Notes: generated by a model not told the origin, from the letters alone. Shown: positions 34,697 to 45,567, numbered from the stretch's first letter. The stretch is 64,000 nucleotides of DNA from Effrenium voratum (GCA_963377175.1 CAUJNA010003319.1:375001-439000), one strand, 5' to 3'. Numbers and translations: made by a program.

Positions 34697-35136
34697 CTGT
34701 AAACACGCCACCGCATAAAGGCTGCACCACCTTGGCTGGCAAGTTGCAAGAATTACCCGGGGGCCTTCTGATATAAACAAGTCATAGTTACAAGTTCATC
34801 CGCCACATGAGGCTCCTCAATTTGATTACCTTGGGCTAGAATTGAATCTCTCACTCTCAAGAGTTGGTTGGAGCTTAGCTGCTGGGTTGCAGTTGCGACA
34901 AAGGCTGCGTCGAATGTTCATGAAGGAAAATTGTCAGCTTAGTTTCAGAAGATGCATTGTCCAGGTTCGCCTTTTGACTCCCTCAGCTGGACATCACAAA
35001 GGCTGATGTAGTGCAAGAGCCCTCCTGATGGAAGGGGTTGACTTTTCCAGTTTCCTGGGGTCAAAGAGTGAGCGCATTGCTGTCTGAACCCTCTAGCTCC
35101 GGGCCAGGCTGCCCAGTCTGCTGATACCAGTCCACC

Positions 35137-35229
35137 ATGGCACAGTCCGACTTCCTGAGTCACGCGAGTGCAAAAACACGTCGGCGCAATGTATCACATC
35201 AAGTCACAACCAGTTGGAACTCCAAACAG
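35137..35229 (+). CDS. Candidate first exon
   Basis: The start codon sits in ccaccATGG, a strong eukaryotic initiation context. 31 codons (MAQSDFLSHASAKTRRRNV and on) lead to a CAG|GTGGGT donor in phase 0. Read-through would give a 106-residue frame. Downstream exons were not identified before the palindrome. Confidence 0.38.
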
Positions 35230-35688
35230 GTGGGTCCATGTTTGTTTCCCATCGAAAGCCCTTTTCCCAGAAGGGTTCTTGAGTGCAGTGGATTGCCGAA
35301 AGCAGTGAAACATGCTGACCGAAATGATACCGGCCCCATGTCATCTCAGTTTTCCCGAAATCAAACAAATGCAAGCCCCTTTACCCAGGCTTCACGAAAC
35401 CACGGTTCTGCACAGGTCCAACGATGCACAAAACACCCTTCGGGCTTACACAATTGAGGCCTGACTCCGGAAATGTGCTGCTTCCGAACTAGAGCCCATT
35501 CCGAGACAGGCTTAAAGATGGCACGGGTGCGCGCCTTTTTGGGAGTGGTTTCAAAAGAACCCCAACATGAAATCTACAATTCAAAGTCGCCAGTTTTGGA
35601 ACATTTCTGCAACTCGCACACCCCAGGATCGACTTCGCATGGCGTGCGATGCAATCAAAAGCTGACATGCTTCTGCGCGAATTGAAAA

Positions 35689-36784
35689 AAAACTTTCGCT
35701 CAACTTGGTTGTTTGGCCAGGTTGGTTGTTTGGTCGAAACGAGACTTAGCTGTGTATGTCATGGCTTTACTTTGCCGGCCATTCAATACCCCATGGGCCG
35801 TTTTCGCAGGATGAGAGTTTCTTGATTGCGTTGCTGGCTAAGGCATGCACAGGGGCTCCAGGTGTGCTCGCAACTGCGGGATGGACCTGGCTGTCGATCA
35901 GGCAAAGCTCAGTGAGGAACGCAGGCGGCGGATCTGCAATGATCAGCAATTCTTTCGGCGAGGAATTTGGCTGGCAGGCCACAAAGTTTTCGGCGAGAAA
36001 TCCAACGGGCAGGCTTAATAATTTTCGGCGAGTTCCTCCGCGAGGGGCTCTCCCAAAAGTCAGGATCTCGGCGAGCAATCTCGGCGAGTTGCGCTGAGCG
36101 GCTTGGCTGGCTGCGAAGCACGCAAATCTCTCCTTAAGGCCCAGTTCCACCAAGCCCTGCTTTCGGAGAGGCCCTCGCAGAGGGGCTCTCCTTGAGAGGG
36201 GGGTCTGGCCGACTTTTGGGAGAGAAACTTGGGGCGCGATGCAGTCGCCTCTCCAAAAAGTCGGCCAGACCTCCCTCTCAAGGAGAGCCCCTCTGCGAGG
36301 GCCTCTCCGAAAGCAGGGCTTGGTGGAACTGGGCCTTAAGGAGAGATTTGCGTGCTTCGCAGCCAGCCAAGCCGCTCAGCGCAACTCGCCGAGATTGCTC
36401 GCCGAGATCCTGACTTTTGGGAGAGCCCCTCGCGGAGGAACTCGCCGAAAATTATTAAGCCTGCCCGTTGGATTTCTCGCCGAAAACTTTGTGGCCTGCC
36501 AGCCAAATTCCTCGCCGAAAGAATTGCTGATCATTGCAGATCCGCCGCCTGCGTTCCTCACTGAGCTTTGCCTGATCGACAGCCAGGTCCATCCCGCAGT
36601 TGCGAGCACACCTGGAGCCCCTGTGCATGCCTTAGCCAGCAACGCAATCAAGAAACTCTCATCCTGCGAAAACGGCCCATGGGGTATTGAATGGCCGGCA
36701 AAGTAAAGCCATGACATACACAGCTAAGTCTCGTTTCGACCAAACAACCAACCTGGCCAAACAACCAAGTTGAGCGAAAGTTTT
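35689..36784. mobile_element. Fold-back element: 536-bp inverted repeats, 24-bp loop
   Basis: The left arm 35689-36224 and right arm 36249-36784 are reverse complements with only two mismatches seen, both near the loop (36225-36248). The outer end is aaaactttcgctcaacttgg. Immediately outside lie attgaaaa (35681-35688) and attgaaat (36785-36792), an 8-base direct repeat with one difference, as expected from a target-site duplication. An open frame inside each arm is identical by construction, and no transposase was recognised. It is most like a non-autonomous fold-back element or long-TIR MITE. An 8-bp duplication would suit a hAT- or Mutator-like origin. Confidence 0.85.
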
Positions 36785-36910
36785 ATTGAAATGATTGCAC
36801 AACATATCCCCATAGAAAGGCTCTGAAAACGGGCCTCAAATTTGACCAACCTGCAAACTGAGCCAAATCATGAGCAATCAATGACCTCGTTGCTGCTGTG
36901 GCACTTGCAG

Positions 36911-36995
36911 GCGGCTTCGCAGGCCTTCAAATTTGGAAGACCCACCTGGCCAAGGCTCGGCTGCGAAGCGTTGCAAGATCTTGGGCCTTGGAAAG
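36911..36995 (+). CDS. Candidate exon, unknown protein
   Basis: The acceptor GTGGCACTTGCAG plus G and donor AAAG|GTCTTC enclose two spare bases and 27 codons. The peptide includes GFAGLQIWKTHLAKARLRS. Reading through the donor gives DRWVWIHKFYPDKEQHE before a stop, which is also protein-like, so the donor is not certain. Confidence 0.4.
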
Positions 36996-37360
36996 GTCTT
37001 CATCGGACCGATGGGTCTGGATTCATAAGTTCTATCCCGACAAGGAACAACATGAGCAAGCTTTCTCTGTCTCTCCTTGATGTTGCAGCATTCGATCTGC
37101 CCAGTTCCACTGCAAATTCATCTAGACCGGCAATACAACAGCCCTCTCTGCCCCTGAAAGCCCTGTAGCTTGGTTGTTTTGCTCAAGGCAGGGAAAATAA
37201 TGATCTGCTCCGCAAAGGACCCCCAGATTGGACAAAGCTATCTTAGGTTCAATCACTTACAACATTCAATTCCAGGAGAAACAGGGAAGACTTGGTTGGC
37301 CCCACACGGGAGCGGGCAATCACAGAAATAATAGACATAATATGTATATATATATAGTAC

Positions 37361-37429
37361 ATGTATGTATGTATGTATGTATGTATGTATGCATGCATGC
37401 ATGCATGTATGTATGTATGTATGTATGTA
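37361..37429. repeat. ATGT/ATGC tetranucleotide repeat
   Basis: (atgt)n with a central (atgc)4 block, next to a short tatata run at 37344-37355. Confidence 0.95.
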
Positions 37430-37509
37430 CGATTTGCCCCCTACAATCCTCATCCGATTTGGTTCTTTCTTGGAATGAGTGTGCTGATAATGCCAAGATG
37501 TTGGTTTAG

Positions 37510-38139
37510 TATTGAACATTTTTTCTTTTAGACACTGTCAAATAGAAACTATTGTCACCTGGAGTCATATGGCTTGTAGATGAGCTAGTAAAATCAAAAA
37601 TGCTAAACTGTAACATAATACTACGTCAGTCAATCAGACAATCTATATTCATAAGAACATTTAGACATGTCATTGCAGTTGTGAGGCTTATGATAACAAT
37701 GTCAGATTAGCAAATATGACAAACCAATGATTCCTCCTGAGATGATTGGCTGCTGTCATTAGAGTGTGTTTATAGTGTATACTGGGTATAATGATCATCA
37801 AGTTGTTTCGTGTCATGATAATGGTTGCTAGAAGAACAATTGTCAATGACACGCTGAAGCATTTGACTATCACACATTCAGGGTACTACATGCAAAGACG
37901 CACAAACACAAATCGAGAAACCAAACGAACGCACAAGCAGCAGTATCTGGTGAAGAACTCTTTCTAGTCCATGTGTGTTTCTTTTGAGTGAAGGATTTTC
38001 TTTCTGGTTTGGGGCAAGGCGGGGCGATGGGTGTCGCTGACCTAGTCTTGGCGCGCTTCGTGAGGCCCCCAATGCCAAAAACAGAAACCTGAAGAATCTA
38101 AGCCAATGAACGTTGAGCTAAAAAATCGGAATCCTCCAG
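37510..38139. other. AT-rich non-coding stretch
   Basis: Many tgtcat, atgata and taatga words and no open frame with bias. This is lower GC than the surroundings. Confidence 0.5.
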
Positions 38140-38715
38140 GTGTGTTTTTGTTCGTGGCTTTCTCAGGTGTTGTTTGGCTTTGACGTCTCTTCGAGTTGTT
38201 GTCTCTCTGGTCTTTGCTATTGCCTTCGTCATCTCTCACCAACGATTGATTACAGGCTGCGCTTCACCAAACCAAATGTTGGTGCTCCTGTCCGAAAACG
38301 TTGTAATTCAAGAAGGCGCCTCTTGAAAGTGACGCGCCTTTTGCCCCAAGAAGGCCCCAAGTTCATGGCTAAGCATCAGCTATGCGACCGAAGCCACCCG
38401 CGCGTGCCCCGAAACGATGCGACCACTGAGGTTGAAGCCCAAACTACGCTAAAAGTAGCAGGCCCTGGCAGCCTGGGTTACCAAGACTTTCTGCGGAGCC
38501 CTACCTTTTACCCCACCCTCCCCGGGCGTGGCACGCACGCCCCTCCTCAAAGCCCAATTTCGTGGCGCTCAAAGTGTCCATCGTATCACAGGCCTTGGCT
38601 CTCGGTAATTATCTGCAAAATGTGGCTCCTGGAAGCGCAAACGTACAACAAACGAAGCACAAAACTCGTTCTGCGCAGGAAGACGGTTACTTATTCCCAA
38701 TGGAATTGCCTGTAG
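38140..38715 (+). CDS. Weak open frame, 191 codons
   Basis: A frame from a GTG position to TAG, Lys/Arg/Pro-rich in its second half. There is no ATG near the start. Length is within chance expectation for the window. A real exon may lie in the last 130 codons. Confidence 0.2.
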   Translation: MCFCSWLSQVLFGFDVSSSCCLSGLCYCLRHLSPTIDYRLRFTKPNVGAPVRKRCNSRRRLLKVTRLLPQEGPKFMAKHQLCDRSHPRVPRNDATTEVEAQTTLKVAGPGSLGYQDFLRSPTFYPTLPGRGTHAPPQSPISWRSKCPSYHRPWLSVIICKMWLLEAQTYNKRSTKLVLRRKTVTYSQWNCL

Positions 38716-38939
38716 CATAGTAGCACCCGCAAAAACTAGCTGGAGACAATCCATTGAGCCTTCATTACGCATCACATCCGAGCGCCAGCCCCAGGGCAAC
38801 AACAACTAAATCCACCCCGGTGGGCAACTCAGGCAATGCTTGACCAGCCATAGCCCCAAGGCAGGCCTAAGCCAACCCCAAACTAAGTCCAGGCCCAGAT
38901 CATCCAAATCTGGCCTCAACCATTGTTGCGTTCTGCTGC

Positions 38940-39115
38940 ATTGCAGTGTGTCGTATTGTGTTGTGTTGTGTTTGTTATGTTGTGTTTAGTTGTGTGTGTG
39001 TGTTGTGCTTTGTTGTGTTTTGTGCTGTGATTTGTTTTGTGACGTGTTTTGTTTTGCTTTGTGTTTTGTTACGCTGTGTTGTGTAATATGTCGTGTTGCT
39101 GCATGTTGCGTTCAA
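38940..39115. repeat. Degenerate TGTGTT-rich tract
   Basis: Words such as tgtgttgtgtt and tttgtgttttg recur without a fixed period. The minus strand is CA/AAC-rich. Confidence 0.8.
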
Positions 39116-39151
39116 TGCGGTCTGTGCTGAGGCGCTAAGAAGTGTGACCTG

Positions 39152-39400
39152 ATGCGCGCCTTGGAACATGCTGCTTCTAGGCTCCTCCGTGCACTAAGGG
39201 AGGTGGGTGGAGGGGTCGACTACTTTGCTTTCATGAATCTGGGTGATCGTAGAAATCAACAGGAGAACTGGATCCGTCCAGAAACTGGCCCGGGTCTTGC
39301 GACACCATCTTTAAGAGTGATAGGACCTACACTGATTGGTTCATGTGGGAAAGTAATCCGCAAACATGGCCAGCGCTTCTTAGATATACACCTGTGTTGA
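39152..39400 (+). CDS. Candidate small protein, 82 aa
   Basis: An ATG-initiated frame ends in TGA. The N-terminus is a basic amphipathic helix (MRALEHAASRLLRALREVG), followed by an Arg/Gly-containing body and an RKHGQRF motif near the end. It starts directly after the TGTGTT tract. It may be a complete small gene or a first exon. No family was recognised. Confidence 0.36.
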   Translation: MRALEHAASRLLRALREVGGGVDYFAFMNLGDRRNQQENWIRPETGPGLATPSLRVIGPTLIGSCGKVIRKHGQRFLDIHLC

Positions 39401-39901
39401 GGAACTAAGTTAATTTCCATAAGCCAGAAAACACTACAAAATGACCCACACAACATGAACATTTGTGAATGCGGATGATAATTGCACCCCAACAAGGACC
39501 CCCGCCATTTCATTCTGCGCTGTTGAGCAACATGTTCAAATTAAATGTCAAGTTGCCCTGGGTGGACCTTTTCTCACCCACTAAAGCTTCTGCGAACTGC
39601 TAGAAAAGAAGAGAATAGCGAACCAAACTACACAAACACACAAAACACCACAAAACACGCGGAGGAATGCACGGGTTTGGAGAACATGTAAGGGAATTGC
39701 TTAAAATTAGTTGAGAATTCAACTACAAATGAACCAATGCAACATCAAACGCGACCACCTCCAATCTTGAAGGCAAATTGAAGTTCTTCAGAGGGTTCTC
39801 CAGTACTGTCGGTGACAAGCTCTGTCAGCACAAATCCAAATTGATTTGGCGGGGCACAGTCTCTTGCAACCAAGCTCCCCTTGTTGCAATTGCCTCCTGT
39901 T

Positions 39902-39935
39902 TTTTTTTGTGTTTTTTTTTTTGGGGGGGGGGGGG
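39902..39935. repeat. T-run followed by G-run
   Basis: Two T-runs (8 and 12) lead directly into 13 G. Similar T-to-G junctions occur at 21770-21790 and 29690-29720. Confidence 0.9.
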
Positions 39936-40419
39936 CTTTTGCCTTCTCGAGCAATTGTCAAACGACACAAAGCCTTCTCGTGGGCATATTGAACCTCATG
40001 CGCCTCAGGCAGTCGTTGCAACTGACCTTGAGAAACTCCAAGTTCAAGCCATGGGGGTTGAATTCATTCCGTTTACACATTGTGCTGATGCGAAGTTTCG
40101 GTCAAGTTTGCCAAGCTTCCTTCACAGCTCCCATCCCTGAAGAAACAACCCATCTGTGCAGCCACAGTGGCATACTCCTTGCTGATAGGTATGTACACAC
40201 GCTTGCTTGGAGCACCTGGCATGTGCTCTGGGAAGAACAGATTGCGCAGTGAGGGCCAGCCCTTTTGACTCAACGCATCTAGGGTCCAGTAAAGGGGCCT
40301 ATGACAGCCCGCTTGAAGGTTCCTCGGCACGTTGTGTTGTGGATACTCGCAAGCAGTGGGGCGCCCCGCACTTGAATCAGCTAGAAGGCCTCCGTCCCGC
40401 AAAAGCTGCCAATTCGTAC

Positions 40420-41078
40420 CTATCTTAGGCAGCGGGATAAGAGCATTTCATCAGCTGTTCGGGCTGGGGACAAAACGCACAAACCATGCAAGCAAGTTAT
40501 GGGGCAGGCAAGCCGAGCAAAAACGTTCTCAAAAGATTCTTCGGCCAGGTCAGAGGTAGCTTCATAATGATTAAAACTTGCTTGTACCGAGTACTGAGCG
40601 AAACTGGCTGTTGCGATTTCCCACCAACCGGGCTTGCCATGCTTCGCCGAGCTAATTCTCCAAACATCCAGGATCATACAACCGCCGCCCAGCGCGATTC
40701 GAGCTGGCAACTCTGTTGCATCATGAGCCAAATAGCATAGCAGCCACCGCACCCAATGGAAGCAGCTTCCGGCTTCCGCCAAACATGGGAAGTTGAAAAA
40801 GCAAATGTTCCCTCGGGACTCCTCCATTCAATGCAATACGCGGGAGTCTTCATTTTGCTCGGCGCTTGGACAAAACCATATGACCAAGGGATCTGCAAAT
40901 GCTTAAGTGTGAGCCGACCTTCTACGAGCATGGCTAGTAATTTGCTGTGCAGGGCTTGCAGGACCGCCTTTCTCGCTGAATCCACCCGACAAATGCCTAA
41001 CCCTAAAATTGACCAGCGGGCACGGACAAGCAAGCGAAGCAGTGTAATCTCTTGCTTTGAGCATGGCTCAAATCCCAA
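40420..41078 (-). CDS. Exon-like frames, model not resolved
   Basis: Two overlapping minus-strand frames look protein-like: one near 41040-40760 (VLQALHSKLLAMLVEGRLTL) and one near 40740-40440 (GWWEIATASFAQYSVQASF). A plus-strand ATG frame at 40756-41352 is an alternative of 198 codons. Splice sites were not assigned. Confidence 0.25.
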
Positions 41079-41206
41079 ATCCTCGGAGTCAAGCCGGGCT
41101 CTGGGTCACGAACTCAGAGCAAACATTGCAACTTGCTGGCTGGCCCTGGCCGGTGTTCGACTTGCACAAGCTTCCAGCCCTCATGATTGTCAGATTCTTC
41201 TTCAAC

Positions 41207-41446
41207 TCAAGCCGGATGCCTACGCCAATGGTCACTCACATCTTGTCTGCAATGGAGTTGCAACCCCTCTTGATCTTGCACGACCCGTCCGTCATCCGCA
41301 GACCAGCCTGCAACAAAGAAGAGGAAGCTTAGGAAAACAACATTCACCATGACCACCAGCATAAGCCTCAGCTTGGGTTGACGGCAGCCGGGACAGTCCT
41401 GGCACCGATCGCAACATGATAACTTGCAACAGCGGAGGGCCCACAT
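41207..41446 (-). CDS. Candidate exon, Cys-rich plus membrane segment
   Basis: The peptide has a Cys cluster (CCKLSCCDRCQDCPGC) followed by a hydrophobic helix (LMLVVMVNVVFLSFLFFVAG) and a charged tail. This would fit a small membrane protein with a Cys-rich face, or a post-translationally modified anchor. The start is a TTG, so it would be an internal exon. No family was recognised. Confidence 0.28.
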   Translation of the reverse strand: MWALRCCKLSCCDRCQDCPGCRQPKLRLMLVVMVNVVFLSFLFFVAGWSADDGRVVQDQEGLQLHCRQDVSDHWRRHPA

Positions 41447-41543
41447 CCAAAAAATCCTCCGACAAAACGGATGCTAAATGAAGCCGCTGTGCCAATGGTT
41501 GATTCTTACTCACGAAAGCCACCCGATTTTGAAAGCATTCGCT

Positions 41544-41930
41544 TCATTCGGCACAAGCCCGAACATTCCAACTTGCAGCAGGGCCATATCGCCCACGGAA
41601 CTTGATCTTTGGGATGCAGCCATTGCATCCCCCTGCCACTGAACACATGAGACCAGAAGAAAGACACTGAACAATCAAGCTGCGCGGCATGAGCCTGGGA
41701 AAGCTATCTGGCGCTGAATCTGAAGCCTGTAATTTACCATGGCTTGTGGTTTGCGCACTTGTGCCATGTAGGCAACCAAGGCGTGTCTCAAGACCTCCCC
41801 TTCGGCTCAACTTGCTTCCAAGTGGCATCTTGAATGATCCAGTTTCCAGGAAGCTCCAGCCCTGCAACTTCCCCTCACGAACGCGACCCCACAGATACAA
41901 CCGAGAGAGATCAACGATCCAACTGGACAT
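41544..41930 (-). CDS. Candidate small protein, 128 aa
   Basis: An ATG-initiated frame ends in a stop at 41544. It begins MSSWIVDLSRLYLWGRVREG and is basic in the middle. It lies upstream of the Cys-rich frame on the same strand and could be the first part of that gene. Codon bias is modest. Confidence 0.28.
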   Translation of the reverse strand: MSSWIVDLSRLYLWGRVREGKLQGWSFLETGSFKMPLGSKLSRRGGLETRLGCLHGTSAQTTSHGKLQASDSAPDSFPRLMPRSLIVQCLSSGLMCSVAGGCNGCIPKIKFRGRYGPAASWNVRACAE

Positions 41931-42924
41931 GTATGAATCTGTATGAGCAACACACTGGCCTATTCAATCATATGCTGGAATATGCAAAACTCGATCGACA
42001 CAGCGTCAATCTTCAGGTCAAGCGCCGCACATGTTCGGTATGGGGATGCTGGCCCTCCAAGCATTGTGAGGTGTGTTGTAGAAAGGACCCGCTGCCACCG
42101 AGGAGCGCCACCTTGATTGCAATTCTCATCGTGGTGATCCCTGTTTGCCAGCGCGACGTTCCAGTCAGCCTGCAAGGCGAGTAAGCCGGAGACACAAATT
42201 CAAGGTGCATGCTGTTTGGCGATAAGAATCGCAAAGCAATGGCGCTTTACTTACAGCCAGCAGAAAGTGTCCAACAAAGGCCACGTTAGTAACTGACATC
42301 TTCAAACCAGCACTCTTCGGAGCCCTTGCACTGCACATCAAAGAGTGCAAACATGCTGGGCTCAGAATATTCCAAGCAGCCCGGGCCTTTTGGCTTGCCC
42401 AATGGAGTATAGCCTTTGTTCCCTTAACATCAGCCTCTCCACTTGTTTGGTTGATAGGGACTTCGCTGCACCATGTTGAATGGCTGCCGGGTAAACAATG
42501 TAAGCAAAGGTCAAGCCCGACGCCACATTCAACCAGTGAGTGAGACGTGTTGGCACTTCAACAAGACAAATCAACATATTGTCAGATGTTCTTTGGTAGC
42601 ATGCCATTGCTTGCGATTGGCTACACACCCAGGAGGAGCGCTGCCATTGAGGCGGCATTGCTGTTGCTGGCTCAATGAGAGAGTTGTATTGCGCATGTTT
42701 CAAAGCAAAGGAACATCGGACCACTTGGACAAAAAGTTTTGGCACAGTCCCAGTCCCAATCCTGCCACAAAAGTGAAAAAAAACTACTTTAGCGAGGACA
42801 AACCGAAAGCTGGCTCAGGTTTCCAGAGGTGCCAACGGCCCTTTTCACCCGCGTGCTCTAGACAAATCCTCAAAAACAGGTATCTCATCTCCCCCCCCTT
42901 CCCCCCCGCGCCTTGCTCCACAAG

Positions 42925-43066
42925 GCTTCGTCGGTACCGGTAGAGGCGCGGCTCGCTGGGCTTCCTGGGCAACTGGAGATGTTGTGCTGCACGATGTCGC
43001 GAACCCAGGCACCTTGCGCCCAGTCGACCTGAAGGGGCGGTCGGCGGTCGCCCATTCGACTGAAGG
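42925..43066 (+). CDS. Candidate exon, unknown protein
   Basis: A very long pyrimidine tract (about 42890-42910) and acceptor CTCCACAAG lead to two bases, 46 codons and two bases before GTGAAC. The peptide includes GTGRGAARWASWATGDVVLH and DLKGRSAVAHSTEG. Third positions are strongly G/C. It lies just upstream of the four-exon plus-strand model, but its out-phase does not join 43440 directly, so a further exon is expected. Confidence 0.45.
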
Positions 43067-43439
43067 GTGAACCGGCAACCAAAAGAGAATCCAACCGCTG
43101 GGACGGGAGCTTGGTTTGATTGTACTTTTTGTGGGTTGTTTGGAAGGGAAACTAAAGGCTCTCATGGCATCCTGTTTAGGGGTTGAGTGAAAACGCCACC
43201 AAACCAAACAAACCACTTGCACGGGGTCCCTTTGACTGCAATACATGGGGCTGTTGAAAAAACGAAAAACAACCAATTGAAGAGGCCGGTTATTAAATGG
43301 TACCCCTTTGCGGGTTGTTCTGAAGAGCCTTCAAAAGGACACACACATGTTTGATGGTGCTATGTTTGGGAGTTGCTTCGAAGACACCAGGAAAAACACA
43401 ACAACACAAATCCATTCTGGGGCGCCCCCCCCCCCCCAG

Positions 43440-43548
43440 GGGACAAACCCGAGTGGCAACTGACAATCACCTCAAACCTAGCGAGTGCTTGGCACAAATG
43501 CAAGCTTGACACTCTCAACGCTTGGCGCGCCGAACTGCACCAAATTCC
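43440..43548 (+). CDS. Exon 1 (first phased) of unknown plus-strand gene
   Basis: The acceptor is a run of about 15 C ending in CAG. The exon has two bases, 35 codons and two bases before GTGCGG. The peptide includes DKPEWQLTITSNLASAWHK. Its two spare bases (CC) plus the G that starts the next exon make a Pro codon. The frame therefore continues into 43930-44097 without a stop. Confidence 0.5.
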
Positions 43549-43929
43549 GTGCGGAAAATAAACGGCTGTCTGCATTGATGCCCTGAACTTTGTTGCTGTT
43601 GACCCCTTTGCAAAAAGTTTAACTTTTTGTGAGCTTAGTGAAAAACCCCTTGATTTCCCAAAAAGTTAAAGTCTAAAGATCCAACCCAATAGCAGTCAAG
43701 TGAATAGCTCGAACTTCCGAGCTTGGGCAAACATTCTGATGCAGGTTGCATCTTCACCTGGCGCCCCATATAGAGCGCACAACGGGACAAGGCCACCGCC
43801 ATTGAACTTGGCAAGCTGCTCCTGTTTAAGCCTGTTGTGCAGGCCACAATGTGCCATATGAAATGATATAAAAACAAAGGAAGCAACATGAGATGATCAT
43901 TTGCCTGAAAAAAAGTCCTTTCGTCCGAG

Positions 43930-44097
43930 GATTCCCCAAACTATCCTGAACTGCCCGATGCTTGCTGAGATTTTGAGGCAGTCACGCCTTCCTGAGCTAC
44001 GCACAACTTCTGGCGCACCTCTGCAACATTTCACACTGAACCTCATGGACCCTTTAAGTCTGCTGCGAAGCCAAGGATCCCCAACAGCCACCTTCAT
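43930..44097 (+). CDS. Exon 2 of unknown plus-strand gene
   Basis: The acceptor TTTCGTCCGAG plus G opens one base, 55 codons and two bases, before the donor GTGTTC. The peptide includes LNCPMLAEILRQSRLPELR and later HFTLNLMDPLSLLRSQG. The spare AT joins the C of the next exon as ATC (Ile). The helical, Leu-rich composition suggests a folded domain. Confidence 0.52.
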
Positions 44098-44248
44098 GTG
44101 TTCTGTTGCTCCAACCAAAAAAGAAAACAGTTCGCCACAAGTTGCGCAAACTCAACATCGCAATCAGTGAGGATTCAGCCACCTGAGTCAATCTTGGGCC
44201 GTTTCCTCTATCCTGCCTCGTACTCGTTGTCCCTCTCTGTGTCTCCAG

Positions 44249-44383
44249 CGTGAGGGGTATCGCTTCCCATGCAGATCGGCTCCGTCTTGAAGGACTGCGT
44301 GGGAGCCTCGCAGAACAGCCACATCCAATTGGAAACACTGATCAGAGGGACTTTGCAGCAATCATTCCGTTCTACTTCCTGTG
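44249..44383 (+). CDS. Exon 3 of unknown plus-strand gene
   Basis: A strong acceptor (CTCTCTGTGTCTCCAG) and a good donor (TG|GTGAGA) bound one base, 44 codons and two bases. The peptide includes VRGIASHADRLRLEGLRGS and ends FAAIIPFYFL. The intron before it is only 151 bases. The spare TG joins the G of exon 4 as Trp. Confidence 0.55.
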
Positions 44384-44829
44384 GTGAGATCGTAATTGCT
44401 TATTCTAATCATTTCCATGTCGTAGCTCATGAGTTGAGACCACCTCCTTCTCGGCGAAGTGTATCAGGTATTTAAAATAGCATACCCGGTGAGATAAATT
44501 GCTCCTTGCGTAGTCACTTGAGTTGCTAGGGTGATCGAACGAAATCGCCCACAGTGCCTCCCCAAAAGGTGCCTCAATGGACTCGAACTTGCAACGCTTT
44601 TTGGGATTTTCCGAGTCTGAATGATCCACACAACAAGTTTAGTCAGACTGGTTGAGAAGTGCGAGGGCCAAAAAAGGAGGTGAATTGTTGAGGTGAGCCG
44701 GGGGTGAATCCTCAGAACGAATCCGTCTGAGGCTTCAGAATCATACATGGTTTGCTTGTTTTGACTTGGTTTTGCATGATCATTAGTGGGGCCTTACCGT
44801 GCTGCTCATTCAACATTCATTCCTTACAG

Positions 44830-44983
44830 GGGTTGCATTCCAACACAAATGCGGAGTTTAAGCGTTGTGTGCGCGAGCCTTGTTCGATTCGCTGGGGCTG
44901 GCTACATCCAGAAGTTCAAACGGATGGGAACAAGTGAACAAAGAAGAAGGCTTAGCCTAGTGCTCAGCAAGGGCTTCAACTAA
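44830..44983 (+). CDS. Terminal exon 4 of unknown plus-strand gene
   Basis: The acceptor CATTCCTTACAG plus GG follows a 446-base intron. In the phased frame it reads GCIPTQMRSLSVVCASLVRF, then a basic stretch (KRMGTSEQRRRLSL), and stops at TAA 44983. A second frame in the same exon (HSNTNAEFKRCVREPCSIRW) is also open and is the main alternative. Together the four exons encode about 186 residues of no known family. Confidence 0.5.
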
Positions 44984-45567
44984 GCACATGGTTGTGCCCA
45001 CTATCGCTTTGCAACATCTAAGGGGGCGTCAGTGCTGTCAGGAACAAAGGGCATCTCAAGACTGGGGGCTCTCCAAATGGCTTCGAGAAACCAAAGGCAA
45101 TGGAGGGCACTTGCCCTGTTTTTGAATCAAGGGCACCTAAGGCAGTGTCGGCCCAAGTGCCCCTTTGATTCGTTTGCTAAGTGCCCTTTTTGGCTTGATA
45201 GGGGTTGGGATTCTGTTGAAATCGAAGAGCTACCCGTGTCGAAGTGTGACAACTGCCACATTTGATTGGGGCCGACCCGGAAAGCCCGAACATGGCGTTT
45301 TGAGTGTCAAAGCGTGTCATTTGAGTGTCATTGCGGGGTGCGAATCGAGGTCACTTACCCCTTGAAAAGTTCACTTAAGCTAGTGTCGGCCCCCCCTGCG
45401 TGAGTGTCATTCACGTGTCGCTGCGGCTCGATTTGCCCGGACTGAGGAGGTCTGCTGGGGAGGGCAACCCTGAGGGTCTAAGTGCCCCTTAAATGGCTTG
45501 AGTGACCTCTTTGACTTAGGACTAAGTGCTCTTATTTTCAAAATGGATCATAGCACCCAAAAAATGA

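Noticed and set aside
35756..36717. Identical 113-, 128- and 70-codon frames on both strands
   Set aside because: They are the same sequence read from the two arms of the palindrome. Identity is by construction and not evidence of a gene.
44575..44610. A ttcgagtc-like tRNA T-loop on the minus strand
   Set aside because: The flanking bases do not pair as a T-stem, and no anticodon or acceptor stem could be formed.
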